From Sphingopyxis sp. QXT-31 (GTDB lineage Bacteria > Pseudomonadota > Alphaproteobacteria > Sphingomonadales > Sphingomonadaceae), in the NCBI RefSeq assembly GCF_001984035.1, contig NZ_CP019449.1, positions 1,736,001 to 1,800,000 of the forward strand: a stretch of 64,000 nucleotides of DNA. The letters run 5' to 3'. Positions 25,791 through 34,988 of the stretch are shown here, in pieces (the first letter of the stretch is position 1; every line of letters begins with the position of its first letter). The notes beneath the pieces are model-generated. The model did no database searches, was not told the DNA's origin, and was given only the letters and a program-made list of their open reading frames with translations. Made by a program: the position numbers and the translations under genes.

Positions 25791-27020
25791 ATGGCAAAGG
25801 ACGTCTTCATCCTCGGCGGCGCGCAGACCGACTTCTCGCGCAACCTCGAACGCGAGGGCGGCGGCCTGTTCGAACTGTTCCGCGACGTCGCCGAAGCGGC
25901 GTTCGTCGCGACGGGCATCGAGCCCAAAGAGGTCGAGACCGCGCATGTCGGCAATTTCGTCGGCGAGCTTTTCGCGGGCCAGGGCCAGCTCGGCGGCTTC
26001 TTCGGCCACGTCCACCCCGACCTCGCGGGCATCCCCGCATCGCGCCACGAGGCCGCCTGTGCGTCGGGCAGCATCGCGATCCTCGCCGCCGCCGCCGAGA
26101 TTGAGGCCGAACGCTATGGCCTCGCGCTCGTGCTCGGCATCGAGTTGATGCGCAACGTCCCCGGCCAGCGCGCCGCCGAATATCTCGGCGCCGCCGCCTG
26201 GGCCGGCCGCGAGGCGCAGGAGGCGCGCTATCTGTGGCCGTGGATGTTTGCACGCGTCGCCGAGGAATATGAAGAACGCTTCGGACTCGACCGCGCGCAT
26301 TTGCGCGGCATTTCGGCCAATAATTTCGCCAATGCGAAGCGCAATCCCAACTCGCAGACGCGCGGCTGGGCGGTGACCGACGATCATCTCGGCGAGAATG
26401 ACGAGGTCAATCCGCTGATCGAGGGCTCGCTTCGCAAGTCCGACTGCGGGCAGGTCACCGACGGGGCCGCCGCGATCTTCCTCGCCTCGCGCGAAGTCGC
26501 CGAAGCCTATGCGAATCGCCGCGGGATTCCGCTGGAGAGCATTCCGCGCATCAAGGGCTGGGGCCACGCCACTGCCCCCCTGCTCTATTCGACCAAGGTC
26601 GCCAACAGCCGCGGCGGCGACTATGTCTTCCCCAGCGTACGCAAGGCGATGATGGACGCGCTGCGCCGCGCCGAGATGCCCGACATCTATGCCTGCGACG
26701 GGGTCGAGGTGCACGATTGTTTCTCGATCACCGAATATATGGCGATCGACCATTTCGGGATCACCAAGCCCGGCGAAAGCTGGCGCGCGGTCGAGGATGG
26801 GACGATTGCGCTCGGCGGCAAGCTGCCGGTCAATCCGTCGGGCGGACTGATCGGGCTCGGCCATCCGGTGGGTGCGACGGGCGTGCGGATGCTGCTCGAC
26901 GGCTGGCGGCAGGTCACGGGCAACGCCGGCGACTATCAGGTCGAGGGCGCGCGCAATTTCGCGACCTTCAACGTCGGTGGCAGCGCGACGACCGCGGTCA
27001 GCTTCGTCGTCGGCACCTGA
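25791..27020 (+). CDS. SCP2-type thiolase / acetyl-CoA acetyltransferase-like protein
   Basis: 409 residues, starting one base after the ligase stop. The thiolase fold shows the nucleophilic Cys90 (EAACASGS), the EVHDCFSITE segment carrying the second cysteine, and GLGHPVGATG near the end. The lack of the classic C-terminal CxG motif, and the sequence order, place it with SCP2-type thiolases. These often accept bulky or branched 3-ketoacyl-CoA substrates such as sterol side chains, or perform retro-Claisen steps. Middle of the 21635-28176 operon. Confidence 0.88.
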   Translation: MAKDVFILGGAQTDFSRNLEREGGGLFELFRDVAEAAFVATGIEPKEVETAHVGNFVGELFAGQGQLGGFFGHVHPDLAGIPASRHEAACASGSIAILAAAAEIEAERYGLALVLGIELMRNVPGQRAAEYLGAAAWAGREAQEARYLWPWMFARVAEEYEERFGLDRAHLRGISANNFANAKRNPNSQTRGWAVTDDHLGENDEVNPLIEGSLRKSDCGQVTDGAAAIFLASREVAEAYANRRGIPLESIPRIKGWGHATAPLLYSTKVANSRGGDYVFPSVRKAMMDALRRAEMPDIYACDGVEVHDCFSITEYMAIDHFGITKPGESWRAVEDGTIALGGKLPVNPSGGLIGLGHPVGATGVRMLLDGWRQVTGNAGDYQVEGARNFATFNVGGSATTAVSFVVGT

Positions 27021-27021
27021 T

Positions 27022-28176
27022 TTGACCGACGTCTTTCTCTACGACGCGGTGCGCACGCCGCGCGGCAAGGCGCGACCCGACGGCGGGCTGGCGGCGCTGA
27101 GCCCGCAGGAACTGGTGCGACAGCAGGCCGCAGCGCTGACGGCGCGTTGCGGTGCGTTCGAACCCGAGGCGCTGATCCTCGGCTGCGTCACGCAGAGCGG
27201 GACGCAGGGCGGGCATATCGCGATGCTGGCGAAGCTGCACGCCGGGCTGCCCGACGCCTGCGCGGCGCACAGCCTCAACAATTATTGCGCCTCGGGGCTG
27301 TCGGCGATCGGCCAGGCGGTGGCGAAGGTCGCGAGCGGCGAGATCGGCGTCGCGCTGGCCGGCGGGGTCGAGTCGATGAGTTCGGCGCCGTTCCTCGGTG
27401 ACCGCGCGGGCTTCTACACCAACGATGAGATGCCGCCGCGCACGCGTTTCGTGCCGCCGGTGCTCGCCGCCGACCGGCTGGCGCATGCCGAGGGCATCAC
27501 GCGCGCCGAACTCGACGCGGTCGCGCTCGCGTCGCAGCAAAAAGCAGCGGCGGCGGAGGGTGACGCGGCGCTACAAGCCTCGCGCATCGCCACCGGCGCG
27601 CTGACCGGCGAGGAATGCATCAGGCCGCAGCCGACCGCGGAATCGCTCGCCGCCGCGCCCGCGGCGTTCGGCGAATTGCAGGCGAAATATGCAGGCGCGC
27701 TCGAGGGCGCGACGTTCGAGCCCTTGCACGCCGTCGCGCACGCGCCGCCGATCTGCGACGGCGCGGGGCTGGCGCTGGTCGGAGACGAAGGGCTCGGACT
27801 CAGGCCGCGGGCGCGCGTCGTCGCCTTCGCCGAGAGCGGCGGCGATCCGGCGGCGTCGCTGACCGCGGGCTTCGCCGCGATGGACAAGATGCTCGCGCGG
27901 TCCGGGCTGACGCTCGCCGACATCGACCGGATCGAGTTCATGGAGGCGTTCGCGGTCACCATCGCCAAATTCCTGCGCGATCGGGGCGCCGATCCGGCGC
28001 GGGTCAACGTCGGCGGCGGGCACCTCGCCAAGGGGCATCCGATGGGCGCGAGCGGCGCGATCCTGACCTCGTCGCTGCTCGATGCGCTCGACGCCGGCGG
28101 CGGGCGCTACGGGCTGGTCGTGCTCACCGGCGCGATGGGGGTCGGCGCGGCGATGCTGGTCGAGCGGCTCGGCTGA
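27022..28176 (+). CDS. Thiolase (acetyl-CoA C-acyltransferase family)
   Basis: 384 residues if translation starts at TTG 27022, directly after the previous stop. No ATG or GTG fits the usual opening (FLYDAVRTPRGKA), so a coupled TTG start is the best choice. Nucleophile Cys89 lies in NNYCASG, GGVESMSSAP follows, and the active-site His is in GHLAKGHPMGASG. The second cysteine region near the C-terminus reads LTGAMGVGAA, with no cysteine where classic degradative thiolases have CxGxG, so catalysis may deviate. It is paired with an SCP2-type thiolase in one operon, which is unusual and suggests two distinct C-C cleavage steps. Confidence 0.85.
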   Translation: MTDVFLYDAVRTPRGKARPDGGLAALSPQELVRQQAAALTARCGAFEPEALILGCVTQSGTQGGHIAMLAKLHAGLPDACAAHSLNNYCASGLSAIGQAVAKVASGEIGVALAGGVESMSSAPFLGDRAGFYTNDEMPPRTRFVPPVLAADRLAHAEGITRAELDAVALASQQKAAAAEGDAALQASRIATGALTGEECIRPQPTAESLAAAPAAFGELQAKYAGALEGATFEPLHAVAHAPPICDGAGLALVGDEGLGLRPRARVVAFAESGGDPAASLTAGFAAMDKMLARSGLTLADIDRIEFMEAFAVTIAKFLRDRGADPARVNVGGGHLAKGHPMGASGAILTSSLLDALDAGGGRYGLVVLTGAMGVGAAMLVERLG

Positions 28177-28243
28177 TTTCCGGCTGGACAGGCGCGCGGC
28201 GGGCCCGCACAAGCCGCCAGGGAACCCGGCACAGGAGGCGGTC

Positions 28244-28816
28244 ATCGATATCGAACAGGCACAGGCAGAATTTCGTGCAGCTTATCAGGGCGGCGCGCCC
28301 GGCGTTTTCGCGTCGGGGCTGGCGTGGCTCGCCGCCGACGCGGCCTGGTATGTCTGGGGCGGCTTCTATGCCTTTGTCACGCTCTTCGTCGGCGGCATGC
28401 TGATCATGCCGCTGGCGCTGCTGATCGCGCGGCTGTTTCGTGCGCCCAAGGTCAGCAAGGGCAATCCGCTGACCTTCCTGGGGTTCGAGGCGGTGCTGCC
28501 GCTGTTCGCGGGGCTCCTGATCGCCTGGGGGCTGATGCCGGTGTCGGAGAATTTCGCCTTTGCCGCCTTCGCGCTTGTCATCGGCGCACGTTACCTGAGC
28601 TTTGCGACGATGCACGGCGAGCGACTCTATTGGGCGCTCGGCGCGGTGCTGTTCGCGATCGGCACCGCCTTTGCGATCAAGGCCGACCTGCTGCCCGTGC
28701 ACGTCACGCTGGTGGTGGGCAGCGCCGAGCTGTTGTTCGCGGCGCTGCTTTTCACGCGGTGGAACGCATCGATCGCGCAAGCATCGGCCGGGGCCGGCCG
28801 CGCGAGCATCGCCTGA
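28244..28816 (+). CDS. DUF7010-like integral membrane protein, probable AUC start
   Basis: About 190 residues. It opens DIEQAQAEFRAAYQGGAPG and is then mostly hydrophobic with roughly five membrane segments, including WGGFYAFVTLFVGGMLIMPL, IARLFRAPKVSKGNPLT and ERLYWALGAVLFAIG, which I recognise as the DUF7010 pattern. Homologues normally begin M-D-I-E, but here the codon before Asp is ATC at 28244, preceded at 5 nt by a perfect AGGAGG (28233-28238). There is no in-frame ATG, GTG or TTG between the thiolase stop and this point, so initiation on AUC, or loss of the start codon, is implied. Function unknown; it follows the thiolase by 67 nt. Confidence 0.7.
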   Translation: MDIEQAQAEFRAAYQGGAPGVFASGLAWLAADAAWYVWGGFYAFVTLFVGGMLIMPLALLIARLFRAPKVSKGNPLTFLGFEAVLPLFAGLLIAWGLMPVSENFAFAAFALVIGARYLSFATMHGERLYWALGAVLFAIGTAFAIKADLLPVHVTLVVGSAELLFAALLFTRWNASIAQASAGAGRASIA

Positions 28817-28819
28817 GCG

Positions 28820-30118
28820 TCAGGCGGTCGCCCGGCGCGCGGCCCACAGGCCGAAGCCCGCGATGATCGCGTAGCAGACGAGCGGGACGATCAACGCCAG
28901 GCGGAGGTCGATATCGGCGACCAGTCCGAACAGGAAAGGCACGATCGCACCCCCGATGATCGCGGTGCACAAGATGCCCGACGCCTGCGGAGTGCGTTCT
29001 CCGAGCCCTTCGGTCCCGAGGCTGAAGATCGTCGGGAACATCAGCGAGTTGCAGAAGCCGACGAGGATCAGCGCCCAGCCCGACAGCGCGCCGGTGGTCA
29101 CCGCCGACAGGATGATGAGCGAAATCGCCCCCGCCGCGAAGGTCGCGAGCACGCGCCCGGGCTTGGCGAGCCGCAGGATGAAACCGCCGAGGATGCGGCC
29201 GATCAGCGCGCCGAGCCAATAGATGGCGACCAGCTTGCCCGCGGCCTGGAGCCCCAGCCCCATCACGCTCTGGTCGCCGAGATAGGCGATGAGGTTCGAG
29301 CCGATCGCGACTTCGGCGCCGACATAGACGAAGATGGACAGCGCGCCGAGTTGGACGCGGCGGTTGGAGGTCAAAAGGCCCCACGTGCCCTCGAGCTTCA
29401 TGGCGTCGGCCTTGGCGTGGTCGAGCGCCGAGCGGTTGAACCAGAAGATCGCGGCGATGACGAGCATCAGGATGCCGAGCCACATATATGCGGTACCGAT
29501 CGAGGCGCCTTCGGCGACGCGATAGGCCTGGATCTGTGCATCGGTCGAAGTTTCGGGGTCGAGCGGAGTCGAATCGCCGAGGAGGAAGGTCGCGCCGCCA
29601 TAGACCATCAGGAAGACGCCGACCGAATTGAATGCCTGCGCAAAGGTTAGCCGGCTATGCGAGGTCTTGGCCGGCCCGAGCGTGGTGATGACGGGGTTCA
29701 TCGCCACCTGCAGCACGGTGATCCCCGCGCCGATACAGAAGAGCGCGGCGAGGAAACCGGGGTATGACGCCGCGGCCGACGCCGGGATGAACAGGAACGA
29801 GGCCGCCGCAACGATCATGAAGCCGAGCACGAAGGTGCGGATATAGCCGAGCTTTGACATGATGATCCCGGCGGGAATCGAAAAGGCACCATAGGCGATG
29901 AAGAACGCCATCTGGACGAGGTTCGCCTGCGCATGGGTGAGGTGGAACATCGACTTGAACTTGCCGACGAGCAGGTCGTTGATGTTGGTCACCCCGCCGA
30001 GCAGGAAAAACACCGCAAAGGCGAGGACCAGCACCACCAGCGTGCTGCCGCCGCCCCTCCCCGGCTGATCGGCCGCGTTCGAATCCGCACCCGTCGCAAC
30101 GTTCGGCGCCAATGCCAT
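28820..30118 (-). CDS. MFS sugar permease, FucP-like
   Basis: 432 residues, 12 predicted membrane segments. The first is followed by GGVTNINDLLVGKFK, the mark of the fucose/glucose/galactose:H+ symporter group (FucP/GluP). Further landmarks are LQVAMNPVITTLGP and SLMFPTIFSLGTEGLGERTPQASG. SD GGGGAG lies 7 nt before ATG 30118. It is co-transcribed with the GH3 beta-glucosidase upstream (40-nt gap) and probably imports the glucose or related sugar that the exported enzyme releases. It ends 3 bp from the convergent DUF7010 gene. Confidence 0.9.
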   Translation of the reverse strand: MALAPNVATGADSNAADQPGRGGGSTLVVLVLAFAVFFLLGGVTNINDLLVGKFKSMFHLTHAQANLVQMAFFIAYGAFSIPAGIIMSKLGYIRTFVLGFMIVAAASFLFIPASAAASYPGFLAALFCIGAGITVLQVAMNPVITTLGPAKTSHSRLTFAQAFNSVGVFLMVYGGATFLLGDSTPLDPETSTDAQIQAYRVAEGASIGTAYMWLGILMLVIAAIFWFNRSALDHAKADAMKLEGTWGLLTSNRRVQLGALSIFVYVGAEVAIGSNLIAYLGDQSVMGLGLQAAGKLVAIYWLGALIGRILGGFILRLAKPGRVLATFAAGAISLIILSAVTTGALSGWALILVGFCNSLMFPTIFSLGTEGLGERTPQASGILCTAIIGGAIVPFLFGLVADIDLRLALIVPLVCYAIIAGFGLWAARRATA

Positions 30119-30158
30119 GTCTCTCTCCCCGACCTTTGTTATTTATGGTGTTGTGTCG

Positions 30159-32645
30159 TCATTTTGCTTTGGGCGGGCAAGGCAGATTCTCGCCGACCGC
30201 CTGCACATTCGTATGCAGCAGCGTGGCGGCGAAGCCCTTGTCGGCGGTGACGCTGAGCGCATAGTCGAGCTTCTGGAGGTTCGCGCCCGCGTCGGCGAAG
30301 CAGCGGAGCGGGATGCGGAACGAGCTCACCTGTCCCGTCGGCGCCGCCTTGACCCAGTCGGAGACGTCGAACGCCTGCCCGCCGAGCGCGACGGTCACCG
30401 GGCCGGTGCCGAGCGCGTCGACGCGCCATTCGACGCGCAACGCGAAGCTGTTGTTGAGCTGGCGCGAAAGGTCGGCATAGGGCCCCGAGAGGTGGAAGGA
30501 CGCGGGGCCGGTCCAGACGAAGCTCTTGCCGTCCTCCTGCGCCTTCACGTCGACCGAGCGCGCGGCGATCAGTCCGCCGGGGCTGGCGACCGGCGCCGAT
30601 TCAACCGGGCGCGCGCCACCCGCGTCGGTGACCGTGAGCGCCCACGGGGAACGCGCGCGGCCGCCGGCGAAATAGGTCTCGACGTTGAGCGCGGCGGCGA
30701 CGTCGATGCCGAGGTCCTCGGACAGCGGGCCGACAGGCTTGCTCTCGCCATATTTGAGGCCGTAGCCGGTCGCGAAGAGCGGCTTTTCGACCGGCGAACG
30801 CGCATCAGCGGGCCAGGCGAAGGGGAGCGTGCCGGTGAAAGGCCGCGCGGTCTTGCCGTCCTTGCCTGCGATAAGGACGTCGGCGACGCCCGCGCCTTGC
30901 GAGCCGGGCAGCCAGCCCGCGACGAAGGCGTCGGCGGCGTTGATCTCGGGGCTGGTGAACATCGGGCGGCCCGAAAGGAAGAGCGCGACCACCGGGATGC
31001 CCGCTGCCTTCAATTTCTTGAGCGTAGCCAGGTCGGTGGCGTCATTGGGCTGGTAGTCGAGCGTCGGGACGTCGCCCTGGAATTCGGCGTAAGGCGCCTC
31101 GCCGAAGACGACGATCGCGACATCGGGCTTTTCCTTATAGGCGCCGCCGTCGGACAGCGTCGCCACACCGCCCGCGTCGCGCACCGCCTTGTCGAGGCCT
31201 TCCCAGATCGTCTGGCCGTTGGGGAAGTCGCCGCGCACGACGTCGGTGCCCTGCCAGCTGATCGTCCAGCCGCCCGCTTGCATCGCCATATTGTCGGCGC
31301 CGGGGCCGGTGACGAGCACGCGTGCGCCGGGCTTGATCGGCAACAGGCTGCCGTTGTTCTTCAGGAGAACCAGCGACTTGGCGACCGCTTCGCGCGCGAC
31401 GGCGAGATGTTCGGGGGTACCGAGCGCCTTAACCGTGCTCCGATCGACATGGCCCTCGGGGAAGAGGCCGAGCTTGTATTTCACGCGCAAGATGCGGCGG
31501 ACGGCATCGTCGAGGCGCGCCTGCGAAATGGTGCCGTCCTTCGCCTGTTTCACCGTGGTTTCGTAGAGGCCCTTCCAGCTGTCGGGCGCCATGAACATGT
31601 CGAGCCCGGCGTTGATCGACTGGGCGCAGTCGGTGACGCTGCATCCCGCGACCTGGCCATGGCCGTTCCAGTCGCCGACGACGAAGCCCTCGAAACCCAT
31701 CTTCTGTTTGAGCGCGTCGGTGAGCAGTCCCTTGTTGCCGTGGTGCTTGACGCCCTGCCAGCTCGAGAAGCTGGCCATAACGGTCAGCGCGCCGGCGTCG
31801 ATCGCGGCGGGGTAGCCCATCGCGTGCTTGGCGATGAGCTCCTCCTCGTCGATCTTGGCATCGCCCTGGTCCTTGCCCTCGAAGGTGCCGCCGTCGGCGA
31901 GGAAATGCTTGGCCGTCGCGGCGACATGCGCGGGGCCGACGCTCTTGCCCGAAGCGAGCGGCCCCTGCAGGCCGATCACCATGGCTTTGGCATAGTCGGC
32001 GATCAGCTTGGGATCGGCGGCATAGCCCTCGTAGCTGCGGCCCCAGCGCAGATCCTGCGGCACCGCGAGCGTCGGGGCGAAGGTCCATTCGATCCCGCTG
32101 CCCGCGATCTCGGCCGCGGTCACCGCACCGATGCGCTGGATCAGTTCGGGATCACGCGCGGCGCCGAGGCCGATATTGTGCGGGAAGAGCGTCGCGCCGG
32201 GGACATTGTTGTGGCCGTGGACAGCGTCGACGCCGAAGATGATCGGGATCGCGATGCCGTTCGCCTGCGGCTTCATCGAGACTGCGCGGAATTCGCCGAC
32301 GAGCTTTGCCCAGTCGGCGGCGCTTGAGCGTTCGTTACCGTTCGGGCCGCTGTTGCCTCCCGCAAGGATCGAGCCGAGCGGGTAAGTCTCAAGGTCCTTG
32401 GGCGTGATCGTGCTGATGTCGCCCTGGATCAGCTGGCCGACCTTCTGCTCGACCGTCATCTTCTTCAGAAGCGTGTCGATGCGCTTTTCGGTCGCGGCGT
32501 CGGTGATCGCTGCGGGGCTCTTTGCGGCGGGCCAGAGGTCGGGATGGACGCTTGCGGCACCGGTGTCGGCGGGCTGCGCCACCACCATCGTGGCGGTTCC
32601 CGCCAGCAAGAATGCCGTCGTCATGGCAAGTGCGGAACGCCGCAT
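30159..32645 (-). CDS. GH3 exo-beta-glucosidase / glucan hydrolase
   Basis: 828 residues from ATG 32645; an ATG 12 nt earlier has no room for an SD. Signal peptide to VVAQ, then the GH3 N-terminal barrel with KHFLADGG (about 246-253) and the nucleophile Asp325 in FVVGDWNGHG. The second domain carries VVFGEAPYAEFQGD (about 513-524) with the candidate acid/base glutamate, and a further beta-rich C-terminal domain follows (about 640-828). The layout matches ExoP/barley exo-glucanase-type GH3 enzymes active on beta-1,3- and beta-1,4-gluco-oligosaccharides. A LacI-type operator lies 19 bp upstream of the start. Confidence 0.92.
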   Translation of the reverse strand: MRRSALAMTTAFLLAGTATMVVAQPADTGAASVHPDLWPAAKSPAAITDAATEKRIDTLLKKMTVEQKVGQLIQGDISTITPKDLETYPLGSILAGGNSGPNGNERSSAADWAKLVGEFRAVSMKPQANGIAIPIIFGVDAVHGHNNVPGATLFPHNIGLGAARDPELIQRIGAVTAAEIAGSGIEWTFAPTLAVPQDLRWGRSYEGYAADPKLIADYAKAMVIGLQGPLASGKSVGPAHVAATAKHFLADGGTFEGKDQGDAKIDEEELIAKHAMGYPAAIDAGALTVMASFSSWQGVKHHGNKGLLTDALKQKMGFEGFVVGDWNGHGQVAGCSVTDCAQSINAGLDMFMAPDSWKGLYETTVKQAKDGTISQARLDDAVRRILRVKYKLGLFPEGHVDRSTVKALGTPEHLAVAREAVAKSLVLLKNNGSLLPIKPGARVLVTGPGADNMAMQAGGWTISWQGTDVVRGDFPNGQTIWEGLDKAVRDAGGVATLSDGGAYKEKPDVAIVVFGEAPYAEFQGDVPTLDYQPNDATDLATLKKLKAAGIPVVALFLSGRPMFTSPEINAADAFVAGWLPGSQGAGVADVLIAGKDGKTARPFTGTLPFAWPADARSPVEKPLFATGYGLKYGESKPVGPLSEDLGIDVAAALNVETYFAGGRARSPWALTVTDAGGARPVESAPVASPGGLIAARSVDVKAQEDGKSFVWTGPASFHLSGPYADLSRQLNNSFALRVEWRVDALGTGPVTVALGGQAFDVSDWVKAAPTGQVSSFRIPLRCFADAGANLQKLDYALSVTADKGFAATLLHTNVQAVGENLPCPPKAK

Positions 32646-32663
32646 CGTCTCTCCCATCCCTCT

Positions 32664-32679
32664 ATGTGAACGTTATCAA
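32664..32679. promoter_or_regulatory. LacI-type operator upstream of GH3 gene
   Basis: TGTGAACGTTATCA (32665-32678) is an imperfect palindrome with the AACGTT centre typical of LacI-family sites. Its first 13 bases are identical to 43855-43867 upstream of the TonB receptor, which points to shared control by the LacI encoded at 33918. Confidence 0.65.
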
Positions 32680-32734
32680 ATGCCCCTCTCGCATAGCAGA
32701 CAAAGGAAAGCAAGCCGCTATTCGGGATAGGATT

Positions 32735-33925
32735 TCAGCGAAGCCGCGGCATCGTCGCGAGGAGCAGCACGGCAACGCTCGCGAGGCCCGCGAGCAGCAG
32801 GAACAGCGCGTCGAAGCCGAAGCCCGGGACGAGCGAGATGGTGAGCCAGGGCATGATCAGCGACGGCACGGTGTTGGTGAGGTTGAACAGGCCGAGGTCG
32901 CGCGCGCGATGCTCGGGGCGCCGCAGGATGCGCAGCGTCTGGCCGCTGTGCAGCGAGAGGAAGATCGTCGCGGCAATGCCGAAGACGACATAGCTCGCCT
33001 TCGCCGCGAACAGCGTTTCCGAAACCGCCATCGCGGCCAGACCGAGGGTCAGGATCGCCGCGCAGATCACCAGCGGCAGGATCGGGCGCCCGCTGCGGTC
33101 GGCCCAGCGCCCGGTGAGCAGCGCGAGCGGCACCGCGACGGTGAGGACGAGGCTGAACAATTGCGCGGTTTCGTTGTCGGTGATCGCGGCATCGATCGAG
33201 CGGAACCAGAAGAAGAGATAGGCGAAAAGCGCCGCCTCGGCGATCTGGACGAGCAGCCGCGCGAACCACATGCGCATGACGGTCGCGGCCGGCCGCGCCG
33301 GCGCGTCGCCCGGCTGCGCGTTGCTGGGAACCAGGAGCTCGGGAAAGGGACGCGGGCGGCCGAACAGCAGCACGGGCAGTACCGCGCCCGCGACGAGCAG
33401 ACCGACGAGCGCCAGCCGGCCGTCGGCGTCGGCTAGGCCGGGGATCGTCACGAAAGCGCAGGCCACCGCACCGAGCGCGGGCGAGAAAGCAAGTAGGCCG
33501 CCAAGCAGGCCTTTCTGATGGTCGGGCACGAGGTCGCCGCCCCAGGCCGACAAGGGCCCCAGCATCATGTTGAGCGCGAGCTGCCAGCCGATGATGATCG
33601 CAATCAGGGTCGGCACATCCTGTGCCAGCGGCACCGCGAGGAGCAGCGCGATCGTCAGGATCAGCCCGGCGACGATCCAGCTGCGCCGGTTTTGGGTGCG
33701 GTCGCTGAGCCAGCCGAAAAGGACGCCGCCGGCGCTGGCGGCGATCGCGCCGAAGAAGGTGACGTAGCCCAGCGCCTGAATGTCGTTCGTCCCCGCGAGC
33801 GCGGTCACGCGAACGGGGAGCAGGATCGTCAGGAAGGGCACATAGGCGATCGCGCCGCCCGCCGCGGCGAGCGCGTAGAGCAGCAGGAAGCGGATCGACT
33901 GGCGGGGCTGGGGCGCCTCAACCAT
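32735..33925 (-). CDS. MFS transporter
   Basis: 396 residues from ATG 33925, which overlaps the lacI stop by 8 nt; a longer frame exists but would begin deep inside lacI. Twelve hydrophobic segments are visible, with the MFS loop motif GWLSDRTQNRRS after segment 2 and TGRWADRSGRPILP in the second half. It resembles sugar or SLC45-like cation symporters more than drug exporters, though the substrate is not readable. Its place between lacI and the GH3 gene suggests import of an oligosaccharide such as a gluco-oligomer. Confidence 0.85.
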   Translation of the reverse strand: MVEAPQPRQSIRFLLLYALAAAGGAIAYVPFLTILLPVRVTALAGTNDIQALGYVTFFGAIAASAGGVLFGWLSDRTQNRRSWIVAGLILTIALLLAVPLAQDVPTLIAIIIGWQLALNMMLGPLSAWGGDLVPDHQKGLLGGLLAFSPALGAVACAFVTIPGLADADGRLALVGLLVAGAVLPVLLFGRPRPFPELLVPSNAQPGDAPARPAATVMRMWFARLLVQIAEAALFAYLFFWFRSIDAAITDNETAQLFSLVLTVAVPLALLTGRWADRSGRPILPLVICAAILTLGLAAMAVSETLFAAKASYVVFGIAATIFLSLHSGQTLRILRRPEHRARDLGLFNLTNTVPSLIMPWLTISLVPGFGFDALFLLLAGLASVAVLLLATMPRLR

Positions 33926-34988
33926 TCGGGACGAGGGGGCCGGCGGGCGCCGCGGTCGAGCCGCGCTCAATCAGGCTGCCCTCGACCACCGTCGGTTCGG
34001 TTGGGCGCGGGGCGCCGCGCTGCGCCGCGATGATCAGCTCGACCGCGCGCGATACCGTCGCGGCGATCGGCTGGTCGACCGCGGTGAGCCCCGGCGGGGT
34101 GAAGCGGACGATCGGGGTGTTATCGAAGCTGACCAGCGACAGGTCGCGCGGCACGTCGAGGCCGCGGTCCTGCGCCACCGCCAGCGTCGCGAGCGACATC
34201 TGGTCGTTGCTGGCGATGATGGCCGTCGGCGGATTTTCGAGCCCGAGCAATTGCTGCGCCGCGACCGCGCCCGATGCGGCGCTGAAATCGCCCTCGGCGA
34301 GCAGGTCGTCGGTCGGCAAGCCCGCCGCCGCCATTTCGGCGCGCCAGCCGTCGATGCGCCAGTGGCTGAGGTCATATTCGACCGAGCCCGAGATGAAGCC
34401 GATGCGCGTGTGGCCGAGGTCGATCAGGTGCCGCGTCGCGCGCGCCGCCGAGCCCTCGTCGTCCATCGTCAGCGCGATGCCGGCGTCGCCGCCGTGCGAG
34501 CCGATCCGCGCAAAGGGGATGCGCTGGCCGTGGAGCAGATCGACGATCAGCGGATTGTCCGAGTGCGGCGGGGTCAGGATCACCCCGTCGGGCTGGAGCG
34601 CAGCGATGATCGCGCGCAGTTCGCGCTCGACATGGTCGTTGTGCGTGTCGACCAGCTCGAAGATCATCCGGTAACCGAGCTCGGCGCATTTGAGCATGCC
34701 GCCGAACAGCATCTGGTCGACCCAGTCGGTGCCCTCGCGCGCGTGCCAGTCGGCGATCGTGCGTTCGCGGTCGTTGATCGCGAGGATGAGGTAGGAGCGC
34801 GAGCCGCTCATCCGCTGCGCCGCGATCGAGGGAACGTAACCCAGCTTGTCGATCGAAGCCTGGACGCGTTCCTTCATTTCGGGGCGGACATTGGGCTCGT
34901 CGTTGATGACGCGGCTCACCGTCTGCAGCGACACGCCCGCGTCGGCCGCCACATGCTTGATCGTCACCGACTGCCGCCGACGTCCCAT
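33918..34988 (-). CDS. LacI-family transcriptional regulator
   Basis: 356 residues. The N-terminal helix-turn-helix and hinge are canonical: VTIKHVAADAGVSLQTVSRVINDE, then KLGYVPSIAAQRM. The periplasmic-binding-protein-like effector domain includes PDGVILTPPHSDN, HLIDLGHTRIGFISG and AIIASNDQMSLATL. Its start overlaps the GH16 stop by one base (TAATG) and its end overlaps the MFS gene, so it belongs to the same minus-strand operon. It most likely binds the AACGTT-centred palindromes at 32664 and 43855-43886 and releases them on a sugar ligand. Confidence 0.93.
   Translation of the reverse strand: MGRRRQSVTIKHVAADAGVSLQTVSRVINDEPNVRPEMKERVQASIDKLGYVPSIAAQRMSGSRSYLILAINDRERTIADWHAREGTDWVDQMLFGGMLKCAELGYRMIFELVDTHNDHVERELRAIIAALQPDGVILTPPHSDNPLIVDLLHGQRIPFARIGSHGGDAGIALTMDDEGSAARATRHLIDLGHTRIGFISGSVEYDLSHWRIDGWRAEMAAAGLPTDDLLAEGDFSAASGAVAAQQLLGLENPPTAIIASNDQMSLATLAVAQDRGLDVPRDLSLVSFDNTPIVRFTPPGLTAVDQPIAATVSRAVELIIAAQRGAPRPTEPTVVEGSLIERGSTAAPAGPLVPNG

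Noticed and set aside
30117-32327. 736-residue open frame on the plus strand
   Set aside because: Antisense shadow of the GH3 gene.
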